A stretch of DNA of 64,000 nt from Rufibacter immobilis (GTDB lineage: Bacteria > Bacteroidota > Bacteroidia > Cytophagales > Hymenobacteraceae): positions 868,001-932,000 of the forward strand of contig NZ_RJJE01000009.1 of assembly GCF_003721565.1 (NCBI RefSeq). Direction: 5' to 3'. How positions within the stretch are numbered: position 1 is the stretch's first letter; each line of letters opens with the position of its first letter. This document shows, piece after piece, positions 41,944-50,053 of the stretch. Below the pieces are notes generated by a model. That model made no database searches. It worked only from the letters and a program-made list of their open reading frames with translations, and was not told where the DNA came from. The position numbers and the translations under genes were made by a program.

Positions 41944-42105
41944 CCGGGGAAGCACATGGTTGCGCGGCGGCTTCATTTCAGGGCATGGTTTCCAGTGCGG
42001 CGATAGTTCTGGCCTACTCTGTGGGCAATTCTACCAAACCGGCTCCTTTAGCGCAGTTTTCAAAATTAGCGCCCCAAAAACGCAGCAAAGAAATCTCTAT
42101 TTCGT

Positions 42106-42113
42106 TAGATTTG
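42106..42113 (+). promoter_or_regulatory. Putative -7 box of the DinB-like gene
   Basis: TAGATTTG matches TAnnTTTG exactly, 23 bp before the start codon. No clear -33 element. Confidence 0.4.
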
Positions 42114-42136
42114 CTTAGACCAGTTCTTTAATCTGC

Positions 42137-42682
42137 ATGGAAACGTCAACTCTACCCCTGGAAAAACTGCGCTACCCCATAGGACGCTATGAAGCACCGG
42201 CCCTGTACCGCTCTGCTTTTGTGAAACAGGCCTTGACCGCCCTGGAAGAACTGCCTGGGCTGCTGCGGGCAGCCGTATCCCCGTTGTCAGAGGAGCAACT
42301 GGACACCCCGTACCGCCCCGGCGGCTGGACCTTGCGCCAGGTGGTTCATCACCTCGCCGACAGCCATATGAACAGCTACGCCCATTTCCGGCTGGCCCTC
42401 ACGGAGGATCGCCCGTCCATCAAAGCCTACGAAGAGTCTTCCTGGGCATATCTGCAGGATGCCCGCTGGGCAGATCCTGAGTTGTCGCTCCAGATGCTGG
42501 ACGCCCTACACCAACGCTGGCTTATTCTGCTGCGCTCGCTCACCATGGAAGAATGGCATCGCACCTACCTGCACCCGCAGCACGGCGAGGTGTACCTGTT
42601 CCAGGCGGTGGGCATGTACGCCTGGCACGGCCTGCACCACGTGGGCCACATCACTTCTACCAAGGAAAGAATGGAGTGGTAA
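42137..42682 (+). CDS. DinB/YfiT-family putative metal-dependent enzyme
   Basis: 181-residue four-helix-bundle protein of the DinB superfamily, YfiT branch (often labelled putative metal-dependent hydrolase; some members are thiol transferases). Metal-ligand histidines appear in VVHHLADSHMN (H71/H72, H77) and in WHGLHHVGHIT (H164, H167, H168, H171). PYRPGGWTLRQVVHHLADSHMNSY, here cut as PYRPGGWTLRQVV, is the family signature. Cytosolic. Single gene between a degenerate repeat and a half repeat. Reaction unknown. Confidence 0.88.
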   Translation: METSTLPLEKLRYPIGRYEAPALYRSAFVKQALTALEELPGLLRAAVSPLSEEQLDTPYRPGGWTLRQVVHHLADSHMNSYAHFRLALTEDRPSIKAYEESSWAYLQDARWADPELSLQMLDALHQRWLILLRSLTMEEWHRTYLHPQHGEVYLFQAVGMYAWHGLHHVGHITSTKERMEW

Positions 42683-42712
42683 GCGTTTAGGGGCTCTTTT
42701 TCCAGAATCAGG
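42683..42712. repeat. Left half of the palindromic repeat
   Basis: GCGTTTAGGGGCTC, T5-CC, then divergence (CAGAATCAGGC). Directly abuts the stop codon of the DinB-like gene. Confidence 0.65.
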
Positions 42713-42788
42713 CAAAAACTAGGTACTGGTAGAAATTTATTTATATAAAAAATAAATTATATTAGTCAGGAGATTTCCCCTTCTGACC

Positions 42789-45700
42789 ATGTGCCTGTCT
42801 GTTCCTGTCTTCATTCTCTCTGCGTTCTGGTCTCTGTTACAGAGCTTTCTGACACCCCCGGCGCCTGTTGCGCCGGCTCTAAAAACCGCTGCCGTCACTT
42901 CTGCGGCTCCATACGCGCGCACGCTGGAATTTGTAGAGAACAAAGGCCAGTGGCCCCAACAGGTAACCTACGCGGCAGACCTACCGGGCGGCAAGATGTT
43001 TCTGCAGGCCACGGGGTTTGTATACGTGCTCCATGAACCAATCTCCGGTGCAGCCCACGGGGAAACTCCGGCGGCTCCCGCCCCTACGGCTCGTACTCTT
43101 CCTCCGGCCAATGCCGTCAAACAACATGCGTACGCGGTTACGTTTCTGGGTGCTAACGCGGCTCCTCCGCAGCAGGCCCAGGAGGCTACCCAGGGCATCC
43201 GGAACTACTATCTGGGCAAAGATCCTAAGAACTGGGGCAGCGGGGCGAGGGGTTTCCGGAAACTGCGCTACGCCAACCTCTACAAGGGCGTAGACCTGGC
43301 GCTGTATGAACAGAATGGTCAGCTGAAGTATGATCTGTACCTAGCCGCCGGCGCTTCGCCCGCCCAAATACAGCTGCAATACACCGGCGCTACTTCCCTT
43401 TCCCTCCAGAACGGCAACCTGCACGTGGAAACGTCTGTGGGCAACATCATAGAACACACGCCCGTGGCCTTCCAGTGGATCAGGAACCAGAAAGTGGCGG
43501 TGCCTTGTCAGTACCAGTTGCAGGGCCAGACGCTCTCTTTCCACTTCCCCAAGGGCTATGATCCGCAGCACCCGCTCCTCATTGACCCGGTCATTGAGTT
43601 TGCCTCCTACACCGGTTCCCGGGCCGACAACTGGGGCTTTACCGCCACCTATGACAGCAAGGGCAACATGTACTCTGGGGGCATTGCCGCCGGCACCGGC
43701 TACCCGGCCTCCCTGGGCGCCTTTGACACAGAGTTCAACGGGTTCTGGGACATCGCCATCATGAAGTTCAACACCAAAGTCTCCGGGCCCGCCGCCCGCC
43801 TGTACGCCACCTACCTGGGCGGCCTTGAATCTGAGACGCCCCACAGTCTGGTAGTGAACCCCCAGGACGAGCTCCTAATCCTGGGCACCACCAGCTCACG
43901 CAACTATCCGGTGACAGAGACTGCGTTCAGCCGAGGTTTTAACGGCGGCACCTCCATAGAACCCTTGGGCTCCGGCGGCAACCCTACGTTTGACAATGGG
44001 TCAGATATTGTCATCACGCGCCTGAGCGAGAATGGAGATAAGCTCCTGGCCTCCACTTTTCTGGGTGGCAGCGGCAACGACGGGCTTTTGTCCTATGTCT
44101 TAAACGATGACCTGGTGCAGAACTACGGTGATCAGTTCAGGGGAGACATCATCGCAGACGCAGACGGTAACGTGTACATCGCCTCCAACACGGCCTCCAC
44201 CGATTTCCCGGCCAGAAACGGATTCCGGTCACAGCCGCACGGCGGTGGAAACGACGCCATTGTCTGTAAGCTGTCTCCTGATTTAAGCCAGCTGCTGTGG
44301 GCCAGCTACGTGGGCGGCAACGGGCAAGACGCGGCCTATTCCATTCAATTGGACCAGGACCGGCAAGTCTACATCTGCGGGGGCACCACCAGCCCCACCC
44401 TGCCCGGTACCGCTCCGGGGCTCCATCAGGCCTCTGCCGGCGGCACAGACGGCTTCGTCCTGAAGATCAATGCGGCAGGCACGGCAGTGTTGGCGGCTAC
44501 TTTTCTGGGCACGGCAGAGTATGACCAAACGTACTTCCTGCAATTGGATGCCAGCAACCACGTGTACCTCTTGGGCCAGACCCTGGGCAGTTATCCGGTG
44601 AGCGGCAACACGTACCGCAACGCCAACGGCAAACAGTTCCTGCACAAGCTCAGCAATGATCTGTCTACCACCGAGTGGTCTACGGTGTTCGGCTCAGGCC
44701 GAAACTCTATTGACCTTTCCCCCACGGCGTTCATGGTAGACGATTGCCAACGCATTTACGTGTCTGGCTGGGGCGGCAGCAGCAACGGCGGCATTTACGG
44801 CAACGGCACCACCAACGGCCTGCCCATCACCGCCAATGCAATGCAGGCCACCACAGACGGCGGCGACTTTTACCTGCTGCAATTAGGCGCCAATGCCCGT
44901 GACCTGCTGTACGCGTCTTATTATGGGGCAAACCAGAACGGCCCCAGCGGTGGTGGTTTTGAGCACGTAGACGGCGGCACCAGCCGCTTTGACAAGAAAG
45001 GGTACGTGTACCAGGCCGTGTGCGGCGGCTGCCAGTCAAGGTCCAATTTCCCTATTCCGTTGGGAGCCAACTTCTACTCCCGCCTCAACCCCAGCGACAA
45101 CTGCAACAACGCCGCCTTCAAGTTTGACTTCGCGGAGGAACTGCGGGCCGATGCGGGCCCCGATGATGAAGTCTGCGCAGACGGGGCCGCCGTAGTCCTG
45201 AAAGGCACACCGACCGGAGGTGTCTGGTCCGGCGATGGGGTTACGCTGGAGAACGGGGTGTACCGCTTCACTCCTTCCCCCGCCCTGGCCGGACCGCGCA
45301 CTCTCACCTATACCGTCATGGGCACCGGCTCCTGCGCCATCTCCAAATCCATGGTCATGAACGTGACGCAGGTGGCAGCGCATAGTATCACGCTGCCCGC
45401 TGAACCTTTGTGCGTAGGCGCCTCTGCTCCGGTACAGATAGCAGGTTCACCGGCGGGGGGCGTATTCTCCGGCAAAGGAGTGACAGGTTCTAAGTTCAAC
45501 CCAGCGGTGGCCGGGCCGGGCAAACACACCATCACTTACCGCAGCGACGGCTCCAACGGGTTCTGCGGCTTTGTAACCAAGGAAGTGGAGGTATTAGCGC
45601 CTACCTTGAGCATAGGCCCAGACACTACGTTGTGCCCCGGTAATGTGAATCCGTTTCAGCTGCGGGCCAGTGTACCCGGTGGCACCTGGAGCGGCGACTT

Positions 45701-46319
45701 TGTCTCCTCCACAGGTTACTTTTCGCCGCCAGTGAGCTTTACCGGCACCGTGGAAGTCACTTATTCCGCTGCCTTGCCCTGCCCCATTACCGGCACTAAG
45801 AAGATCAACCTGCCACCCCGGCCCACCATGCAAGCCTGGCTGGATAACTCCTGCAAAGACAACCCTAAGATTTCGGGGTACGCGCCGTTCAACGCTTCCT
45901 TCGCCAACACCACCAATGCCACCGGCTTTACCTGGCACTTCGGGGATGGTACCCAGTCTACGGAGCGCACGCCCCGGCACCTGTACCAGCAGCCGGGTAA
46001 ATACTCCGTCACGCTGGTGGCCCATTACGGCGCCAACTGCCAGGAAACCTTGCCCGTAGGCGATGTTATTGTGGAACCGCCGTTTGTGCCCAACATCTTC
46101 ACCCCCAACGGCGACGACAAGAACGATACCTTCGTGCAGTTTTTCAGCTGTTTCCCCACCGAGATCATTGTGTACAACGTCTGGGGCAAGCAAGTGTACC
46201 AGGAGAAAATCTACAACCAGAAGTGGGACGGGGGCAGCCTCTCTGAGGGCACGTATTTCTACATCCTCAAAGACACGGAAGGCAACTCGGCCAAAGGCTG
46301 GGTGGAAATACTTCGGTAA
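42789..46319 (+). CDS. Large T9SS-secreted protein with beta-propeller-like repeats and PKD domain
   Basis: 1176 residues. A signal peptide-like N-terminus (MCLSVPVFILSAFWSLLQSF) precedes RTLEFVENKGQWPQQVTYAADLPGG, here read as FVENKGQWPQQV, the start of a domain found on many gliding-associated surface proteins. Then SBBP-type repeats (about 260-740) with recurrent ATYLGG, ASTFLGGSGNDG, ASYVGGNGQDAAYSI and AASNHVYLLG-like words, several Ig/gliding-type domains with GGVWSGDGV, GGVFSGKGV, GGTWSGDFV, a PKD domain (FTWHFGDGTQSTE), and a type B C-terminal domain (PNIFTPNGDDKNDTF ... GTYFYILKD). A cell-surface or adhesion role is likely; no enzyme domain is seen. Confidence 0.9.
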   Translation: MCLSVPVFILSAFWSLLQSFLTPPAPVAPALKTAAVTSAAPYARTLEFVENKGQWPQQVTYAADLPGGKMFLQATGFVYVLHEPISGAAHGETPAAPAPTARTLPPANAVKQHAYAVTFLGANAAPPQQAQEATQGIRNYYLGKDPKNWGSGARGFRKLRYANLYKGVDLALYEQNGQLKYDLYLAAGASPAQIQLQYTGATSLSLQNGNLHVETSVGNIIEHTPVAFQWIRNQKVAVPCQYQLQGQTLSFHFPKGYDPQHPLLIDPVIEFASYTGSRADNWGFTATYDSKGNMYSGGIAAGTGYPASLGAFDTEFNGFWDIAIMKFNTKVSGPAARLYATYLGGLESETPHSLVVNPQDELLILGTTSSRNYPVTETAFSRGFNGGTSIEPLGSGGNPTFDNGSDIVITRLSENGDKLLASTFLGGSGNDGLLSYVLNDDLVQNYGDQFRGDIIADADGNVYIASNTASTDFPARNGFRSQPHGGGNDAIVCKLSPDLSQLLWASYVGGNGQDAAYSIQLDQDRQVYICGGTTSPTLPGTAPGLHQASAGGTDGFVLKINAAGTAVLAATFLGTAEYDQTYFLQLDASNHVYLLGQTLGSYPVSGNTYRNANGKQFLHKLSNDLSTTEWSTVFGSGRNSIDLSPTAFMVDDCQRIYVSGWGGSSNGGIYGNGTTNGLPITANAMQATTDGGDFYLLQLGANARDLLYASYYGANQNGPSGGGFEHVDGGTSRFDKKGYVYQAVCGGCQSRSNFPIPLGANFYSRLNPSDNCNNAAFKFDFAEELRADAGPDDEVCADGAAVVLKGTPTGGVWSGDGVTLENGVYRFTPSPALAGPRTLTYTVMGTGSCAISKSMVMNVTQVAAHSITLPAEPLCVGASAPVQIAGSPAGGVFSGKGVTGSKFNPAVAGPGKHTITYRSDGSNGFCGFVTKEVEVLAPTLSIGPDTTLCPGNVNPFQLRASVPGGTWSGDFVSSTGYFSPPVSFTGTVEVTYSAALPCPITGTKKINLPPRPTMQAWLDNSCKDNPKISGYAPFNASFANTTNATGFTWHFGDGTQSTERTPRHLYQQPGKYSVTLVAHYGANCQETLPVGDVIVEPPFVPNIFTPNGDDKNDTFVQFFSCFPTEIIVYNVWGKQVYQEKIYNQKWDGGSLSEGTYFYILKDTEGNSAKGWVEILR

Positions 46320-46378
46320 CCAACCTGTGGTGCATAGGTCTTCTTTTGCCTTTCCGGCTGGCTGTAACCGCTTTTCTT

Positions 46379-46428
46379 CACATGCGTTTAGGGGCTATTT
46401 TTAGAAAAACAGCCCCTAAACGCATGTG
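46379..46428. repeat. Palindromic intergenic repeat, copy 17
   Basis: Full copy with 6-bp extension CACATG/CATGTG and a T5-AG-A5 centre. Confidence 0.93.
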
Positions 46429-46588
46429 GCAGCCTTTTGCGCTACCTCCCCGGCTCTATGGAAAAAACACGTCTGCTGCATCTTTGAAAGCTGGGCAAAA
46501 GAGCTTTGAGAAGAACAGCGCGCAAACGAACTCTTCCATTCCCGCCATAGTTTTATAATTTTAGCACTTTATTTACGAAACCACATTT

Positions 46589-47149
46589 ATGTCCAGACGC
46601 GGTAGACGCACCTTAGGCGTTCCTACGTTCCCCATGCCCATCTCGGGCAGGTTCATGCCCGCCATCATTCTCATCGTGCTAGGGTTAGGTCTGCTTATGT
46701 ACAAGACCCTGACCCAGGAAGTACGCCATGAGCAGGACCTGGCGGCGCGGGAAGGAACCCTCACCAACTATTCATTCAAGAAAACTCCCGAAGGAGAACC
46801 AGACTACGGCATTTGGCTCAAGGAATTCTCTGAGCGCTTTGAACTGCTCTCTGGCCAGGAAGCCACCTTTGATACCACCGCTTTCAAAGCTGCCCTTAAA
46901 CCCGGCGACCGGGTACGGGTGGAGTACAGCACCCGCGAGGATATGCTGGAGACTGGCGGCACCAGAAAGCTATATGGTTTGTCTGCCCCGGCCAAAAACC
47001 TCACCTTTTTTAGCGGCAAAGACATTGTGGCCCAGGTAAACAGCGGCGGCATTACGTACGCCATCTACGGACTGCTGGCGGCCGGCATTGCCCTCTACAT
47101 CTGGCAATTGGTACGCCTGAAGCGCCAGCGCGAAGAATATGAAGACTAA
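46589..47149 (+). CDS. Two-TM membrane protein of unknown function
   Basis: 186 residues: a basic, Pro-rich N-terminus (MSRRGRRTLGVPTFPMP), a membrane segment (about 24-40, AIILIVLGLGLLMYKTL), an extracytoplasmic region of about 115 residues with ERFELLSGQEATFDTTAFKAALKPGDRVRV, here cut as ERFELLSGQEATFD and ALKPGDRVRVEY, and a second membrane segment (about 155-175, AIYGLLAAGIALYIWQLV), ending in a basic/acidic tail. The layout resembles DUF3592-like proteins but I do not assign a family. Single gene between two repeat copies. Confidence 0.75.
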   Translation: MSRRGRRTLGVPTFPMPISGRFMPAIILIVLGLGLLMYKTLTQEVRHEQDLAAREGTLTNYSFKKTPEGEPDYGIWLKEFSERFELLSGQEATFDTTAFKAALKPGDRVRVEYSTREDMLETGGTRKLYGLSAPAKNLTFFSGKDIVAQVNSGGITYAIYGLLAAGIALYIWQLVRLKRQREEYED

Positions 47150-47163
47150 GCCCTGAGCCGAGC

Positions 47164-47205
47164 GCTGTTTAGGGGCCGTTTTTCTAAAAACAGGCGCTAA
47201 ACAGC
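47164..47205. repeat. Palindromic intergenic repeat, copy 18 (compensated variant)
   Basis: Ends GCTGTTTAG and CTAAACAGC: the usual C of CGTTTAG is T here and the matching G is A, so pairing is kept. Confidence 0.9.
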
Positions 47206-47286
47206 AACAGCTCTCCGTTTATTCCAACGTCTAGCCGCAGCCAATACCGCCCATACCCGTACAAGCCAGAAGAAGCCCCAATTATT

Positions 47287-47559
47287 ATGAGCAAATACCC
47301 AACCACACCCCGGCAGGTCATTTATGCCTGCGGCAGCGGCAAGTGCCAAAAGCGCGGCGGAAAGGAAATCCGGAAGGCCATGCGCGACCAGATCAAAGCC
47401 GCCGGCCTCAAAGACGAGGTAGAGATCATTAAAACCGACTGCACCGACCGTTGCAAGCACGGCCCTATTTTCAGTATACAGCCGCAGAACCTCTGGCTCC
47501 ATGACATGTCTGAATCCCAGATTCTGCAGGTGTTCAGGGAGCAGGTGCTGGGCCAATAA
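47287..47559 (+). CDS. Thioredoxin-like [2Fe-2S] ferredoxin
   Basis: 90 residues, cytosolic. A (2Fe-2S) ferredoxin domain of the thioredoxin-like type: cluster ligands in ACGSGKCQKRGGKE (two Cys) and TDCTDRCKHGP (two Cys), with IRKAMRDQIKAAGL between them and the end HDMSESQILQVFREQVLG. Such proteins transfer electrons or supply clusters; the partner is unknown. Convergent with ferritin, the two genes sharing a bidirectional terminator, which places iron storage and Fe-S metabolism side by side. Confidence 0.88.
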   Translation: MSKYPTTPRQVIYACGSGKCQKRGGKEIRKAMRDQIKAAGLKDEVEIIKTDCTDRCKHGPIFSIQPQNLWLHDMSESQILQVFREQVLGQ

Positions 47560-47596
47560 AAAAAGCCTCAGATGGAAACATCTGAGGCTTTTTTTA
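47557..47596. terminator. Bidirectional terminator between ferredoxin and ferritin genes
   Basis: Perfect stem AAAAAAAGCCTCAGATG / CATCTGAGGCTTTTTTT with a GAAA loop and T-runs on both strands. Lies between two convergent genes; it overlaps the ferredoxin stop by a few bases. Confidence 0.92.
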
Positions 47597-47615
47597 TGCT
47601 GTTGCTGGCGCGGGC

Positions 47616-48149
47616 TTAGTCTTCGCCGTTGTCATACTTGATTTTACGCACGGCTTTGTCAATCTCGTAGCGGCCGGTGCCTTCTTCGCCAATCACGTCA
47701 AACAGTTCCAGGGCGCGACGGGCCACATACTCCTCTTCCACCTGCTCGGTCAGGAACCACTGCAGAAACTGGAACGTCATAAAGTCCTTCGATTTCATGC
47801 ACTGGTCGGCGAGGCGGTTGAACTGCTGCGTCACGAAAATCTCCTGCTGCAGCGCTTTCTCAAACACATCGCGGAAGGAGTCAAACTCCTGCGGAATGTT
47901 CACCACCTCCGGCGAAACGGCGTGCCCGCCCAAATCACTCACGAAGTTGAAGATCTTGAGCATGTGCTCGCGCTCCTCATGGCTCTGCTTCATGAAGTAA
48001 TCTGCGCTGTAGTCAAAGCCCTGGCGGTTGCACCAGCTGGACATAGCCAGGTATGTGGCCGAGGAATGGGCTTCCACTTTTATCTGTTCATTCAAAAGCG
48101 TCTCTATTTCTTCTGAAAGGGAGGTACGCAGTCTCAATAAATCTTTCAT
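47616..48149 (-). CDS. ftnA: Ferritin
   Basis: Non-haem ferritin, 177 residues, assembling as an iron-storage cage in the cytosol. Ferroxidase ligands: Glu in EEIETLLNEQIKVEAHSSATYL (first helix; shown as ETLLNEQIKVEAHSS), ESHEEREHM-type SHEEREHMLKIF (Glu and His), the second Glu in EEYVARRALELF, and FLQWFLTEQVEEE in the fourth helix. YDNGED ends the protein. No haem-binding Met as in bacterioferritin was identified. Upstream is a perfect TAnnTTTG match. Confidence 0.94.
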   Translation of the reverse strand: MKDLLRLRTSLSEEIETLLNEQIKVEAHSSATYLAMSSWCNRQGFDYSADYFMKQSHEEREHMLKIFNFVSDLGGHAVSPEVVNIPQEFDSFRDVFEKALQQEIFVTQQFNRLADQCMKSKDFMTFQFLQWFLTEQVEEEYVARRALELFDVIGEEGTGRYEIDKAVRKIKYDNGED

Positions 48150-48204
48150 GTCTGTAATAATCTCTATCTGGTAAAAGGCTCTGCGGTGCGCAACTGCCTT
48201 AACT

Positions 48205-48212
48205 CAAATATA
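48205..48212 (-). promoter_or_regulatory. Putative -7 box of ferritin
   Basis: TATATTTG on the minus strand matches TAnnTTTG exactly, 56 bp before the ferritin start codon. The -33 element is weak. Confidence 0.45.
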
Positions 48213-48315
48213 CCGGTAAAAGCTTGTCTTGGTTCTTCGGGCTCCCGCATTTTGGGTAATACATATTCAGTCTAAATTCAGAGATTAGACAAGTAACCAA
48301 GCATACCTTCGCCTA

Positions 48316-48352
48316 GTTTTGACGCAATTCCGGAAAAAGAGCCCCTAAACGC
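48316..48352. repeat. Variant (class II) repeat copy
   Basis: GACGCAATTCCGGAAAAAG leads into GCCCCTAAACGC. The normal left arm CGTTTAGGGGCT is absent; see the related copies at 28952 and 58298. Confidence 0.75.
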
Positions 48353-48355
48353 ACT

Positions 48356-48393
48356 TAACCCACCCCTACCCCTCCCAGGAGGGGAGTCCCGCC
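48356..48393. repeat. C-rich hairpin repeat, copy a
   Basis: CCCCTACCCCTCCCAGGAGGGGAGT: CCCCTCC pairs with GGAGGGG across CA (shown as CCCCTCCCAGGAGGGG). A similar sequence stands 590 bp downstream. Confidence 0.55.
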
Positions 48394-48678
48394 ACCTAGG
48401 ATCAATACGCAGTGCCTTGAACTCATTCGGCCCCACACTCCAGCCCATCCGCAGGCTAATGGGGCACCAAAGCCGTTACACAGGCAGTAGGCTTGCCTGC
48501 GGGAGCGGGCAACGCAGGGGCGGCACGTCCCGAGGCGCTTAGCGGGAGCACGCTTGGACCTTGAAAGCCTGCAGTGGCCCACGCTCCCTATGAAACAGAA
48601 GACGCCTGCCCGGTGGTACCATTACTGAAGCTCCGCCTGTTTGAGCGTCAGCGAGTCCGGAGCTTCTTGATTCTTTTG

Positions 48679-48708
48679 GTTACTTTTCTCATCAAGGAGA
48701 AAAGTGAC
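48679..48708. repeat. 11-bp inverted repeat
   Basis: GTTACTTTTCT / AGAAAAGTGAC with one mismatch and an 8-nt loop. Resembles a widespread GTTACTTTT palindrome of bacterial intergenic regions. Confidence 0.5.
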
Positions 48709-48941
48709 AGACGCCGGCAGAGCGCATCTGCCGCCAAGAGCTTAGCAGGAACGGCAATAGAAAGCAATGACGGGTAGCTAACCGGAGGGGCAGTCCTGGT
48801 TGTCGGTGAGAACACCAACAACGGCGAAAGCAGCAGGAGGTTCGCAAGGAAGGTAATATAGCCCGAGGTTCGGCAGGAACGGGAGTGAAAGGTAGTTGCC
48901 CTTGCAGACAGATCGGCAGAAAATAGACCTACTTGTGTAAA

Positions 48942-48971
48942 CATCCCCCTACCCCCTTCAAAGGGGGACTC
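48942..48971. repeat. C-rich hairpin repeat, copy b
   Basis: CCCCCTACCCCCTTCAAAG then GGGGACT: CCCCCTT pairs with AAGGGGG. Same pattern as copy a. Confidence 0.55.
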
Positions 48972-49059
48972 TGCGCGGTGAGAAGCAGTTCTCTTGGAAT
49001 AAACCGTTTAGAAAGTATAGAGCGCAACGGGCAATCCTTCAGCAGACAGAAACAGACTT

Positions 49060-49100
49060 TGCGTTTAGGAGCCGTTTTTCTAAAAACAGGCGTAAAACGC
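49060..49100. repeat. Palindromic intergenic repeat, copy 19 (degenerate right arm)
   Basis: Left arm GCGTTTAGGAGCCG, right arm CAGGCGTAAAACGC: two or three mismatches in the stem. Confidence 0.85.
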
Positions 49101-49129
49101 AGTGATACCACAGAAAAGAAAGGGAAAGA

Positions 49130-49483
49130 TTAATACGCCACTGGCGCGTACAGACATTCATGCAGAATGCTGTTCAAAGAAAGCATGGCCTTGGCTCCCT
49201 GCAACAACTCCTGGAAATGCAGCACATCTGTCAAGGAAAGGACGAAGCAGCGCTCAGAGCGGTAAGGCATGAGCACGTGCACGTCTGAAGCGCGGGAAGG
49301 GTCTTTTAACATGGCCTCCACGTTGATGGCGTCTACGTGGTGTTTAAGGTCCAGGAAATCCCTTACTTTGAACGGCGAGATGCCCCCGGCAAACTCCACA
49401 AAATAGCAGTTGTAACGGTTGCACTGGTAAACAGCGCCATAGACAGTCCGGAATAACTCTTGCAGTTGGGGAGGGGTAGGCAT
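49130..49483 (-). CDS. Small conserved-looking protein of unknown function
   Basis: 117 residues from ATG 49483 (MPTPPQLQELFRTVYG); a TTG-initiated form to 49516 is less likely. Features: a Cys-containing turn YQCNRYNCYFVEFAGG, FKVRDFLDLKHHVDAINVEAML (shown as FKVRDFLDLKHHVDAI), a hydrophobic strand DVHVLMPYRSERCFVLSL, then a helix FQELLQGAKAMLSLNSIL. Three cysteines could bind a metal or be structural. I do not recognise a family with confidence. Monocistronic, bracketed by two repeat copies. Confidence 0.68.
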   Translation of the reverse strand: MPTPPQLQELFRTVYGAVYQCNRYNCYFVEFAGGISPFKVRDFLDLKHHVDAINVEAMLKDPSRASDVHVLMPYRSERCFVLSLTDVLHFQELLQGAKAMLSLNSILHECLYAPVAY

Positions 49484-49595
49484 ACGGTACTTCTTCTGGT
49501 TGCTCAACGGGAACAATGCAAAAGTAAGAGCAGTTTAGAATTAGTCCAAATAATTCTGGATGATATTTCTCATTTCCCGAAGAATGCCGCTTAAG

Positions 49596-49639
49596 TTGCG
49601 TTTAGGGGCTCTTTTTCAGAAAAAAGCCCCTAAACGCAA
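49596..49639. repeat. Palindromic intergenic repeat, copy 20
   Basis: Full copy with TTG/CAA flanks; the centre reads T5-CAG-A6. Confidence 0.92.
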
Positions 49640-49654
49640 ACATACTGTTGTGGC

Positions 49655-49924
49655 TTAGCTGTCACGGTTCACCAATTTGGAGAAGCGGCTGTCTTTCTCG
49701 TCCTGGTACAGGAAGGCCAGTTTCTTCTCCTCAAACTTCTCAAAGAACTCCTCCCAACTGATTTCCTCCAGGTTATCTTCGGCGTAGCCGGGGAAGTTGA
49801 TGCGCAACAGACCGGCCTCCTCGCCTTGGCCGGTGCCTTTCACGGTGGCGGGTTTGCCGTCGCGGGCCTCGGCCCATTTTCTGATGGTGTTGTGGTCGGT
49901 GGTGGTTTTCGCTGATTCTGACAT
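49655..49924 (-). CDS. Small acidic protein of a widespread family (often misnamed glucan branching enzyme)
   Basis: 89 residues, cytosolic, strongly acidic. Diagnostic segments: TTTDHNTIRKWAEARDGKPATVKGT (shown as DHNTIRKWAEARDGKPATV), LLRINFPGYAEDNLEEISWEEFFEKF (shown as RINFPGYAEDNLEEISWEEF) and KLAFLYQDEKDSRFSKLV. Members are found in many bacteria and carry the database label 1,4-alpha-glucan branching enzyme, which a protein of this size cannot be. Function unknown. Divergent from msrA. Confidence 0.82.
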   Translation of the reverse strand: MSESAKTTTDHNTIRKWAEARDGKPATVKGTGQGEEAGLLRINFPGYAEDNLEEISWEEFFEKFEEKKLAFLYQDEKDSRFSKLVNRDS

Positions 49925-50053
49925 AGTTCTATGCTGGGTTGGTTTCTCCTTTCTTGCACGTTGCTTCCCCTAAAAAGTTACCTTCCCGCCCGCCCGGGAC
50001 GCCAGAAACTTATGCCGTACTTTTACGGTTTTACTATAGTTATTCCAGACCAC

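Larger units (their letters stand above)
48150..49129. other. 980-base region without a credible gene, with three hairpins
   Basis: It holds the ferritin promoter, a class II repeat copy (48316-48352), two related C-rich hairpins (48356-48393 and 48942-48971), an unrelated palindrome (48679-48708) and a palindromic repeat copy (49060-49100). The short frames inside (e.g. 48574-48777) are not convincing. It may be the remnant of an inserted element. Confidence 0.45.

Noticed and set aside
42052-42083. Further degenerate right arm (AGCGCCCCAAAAACGC)
   Set aside because: Too diverged to call; may be chance.
48574-48777. 67-codon frame in the gene-free region
   Set aside because: Runs through the 48679 palindrome and has no start signal or protein-like features.
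49655-49924. 1,4-alpha-glucan branching enzyme
   Set aside because: 89 residues cannot form that enzyme; the label is a propagated misannotation.
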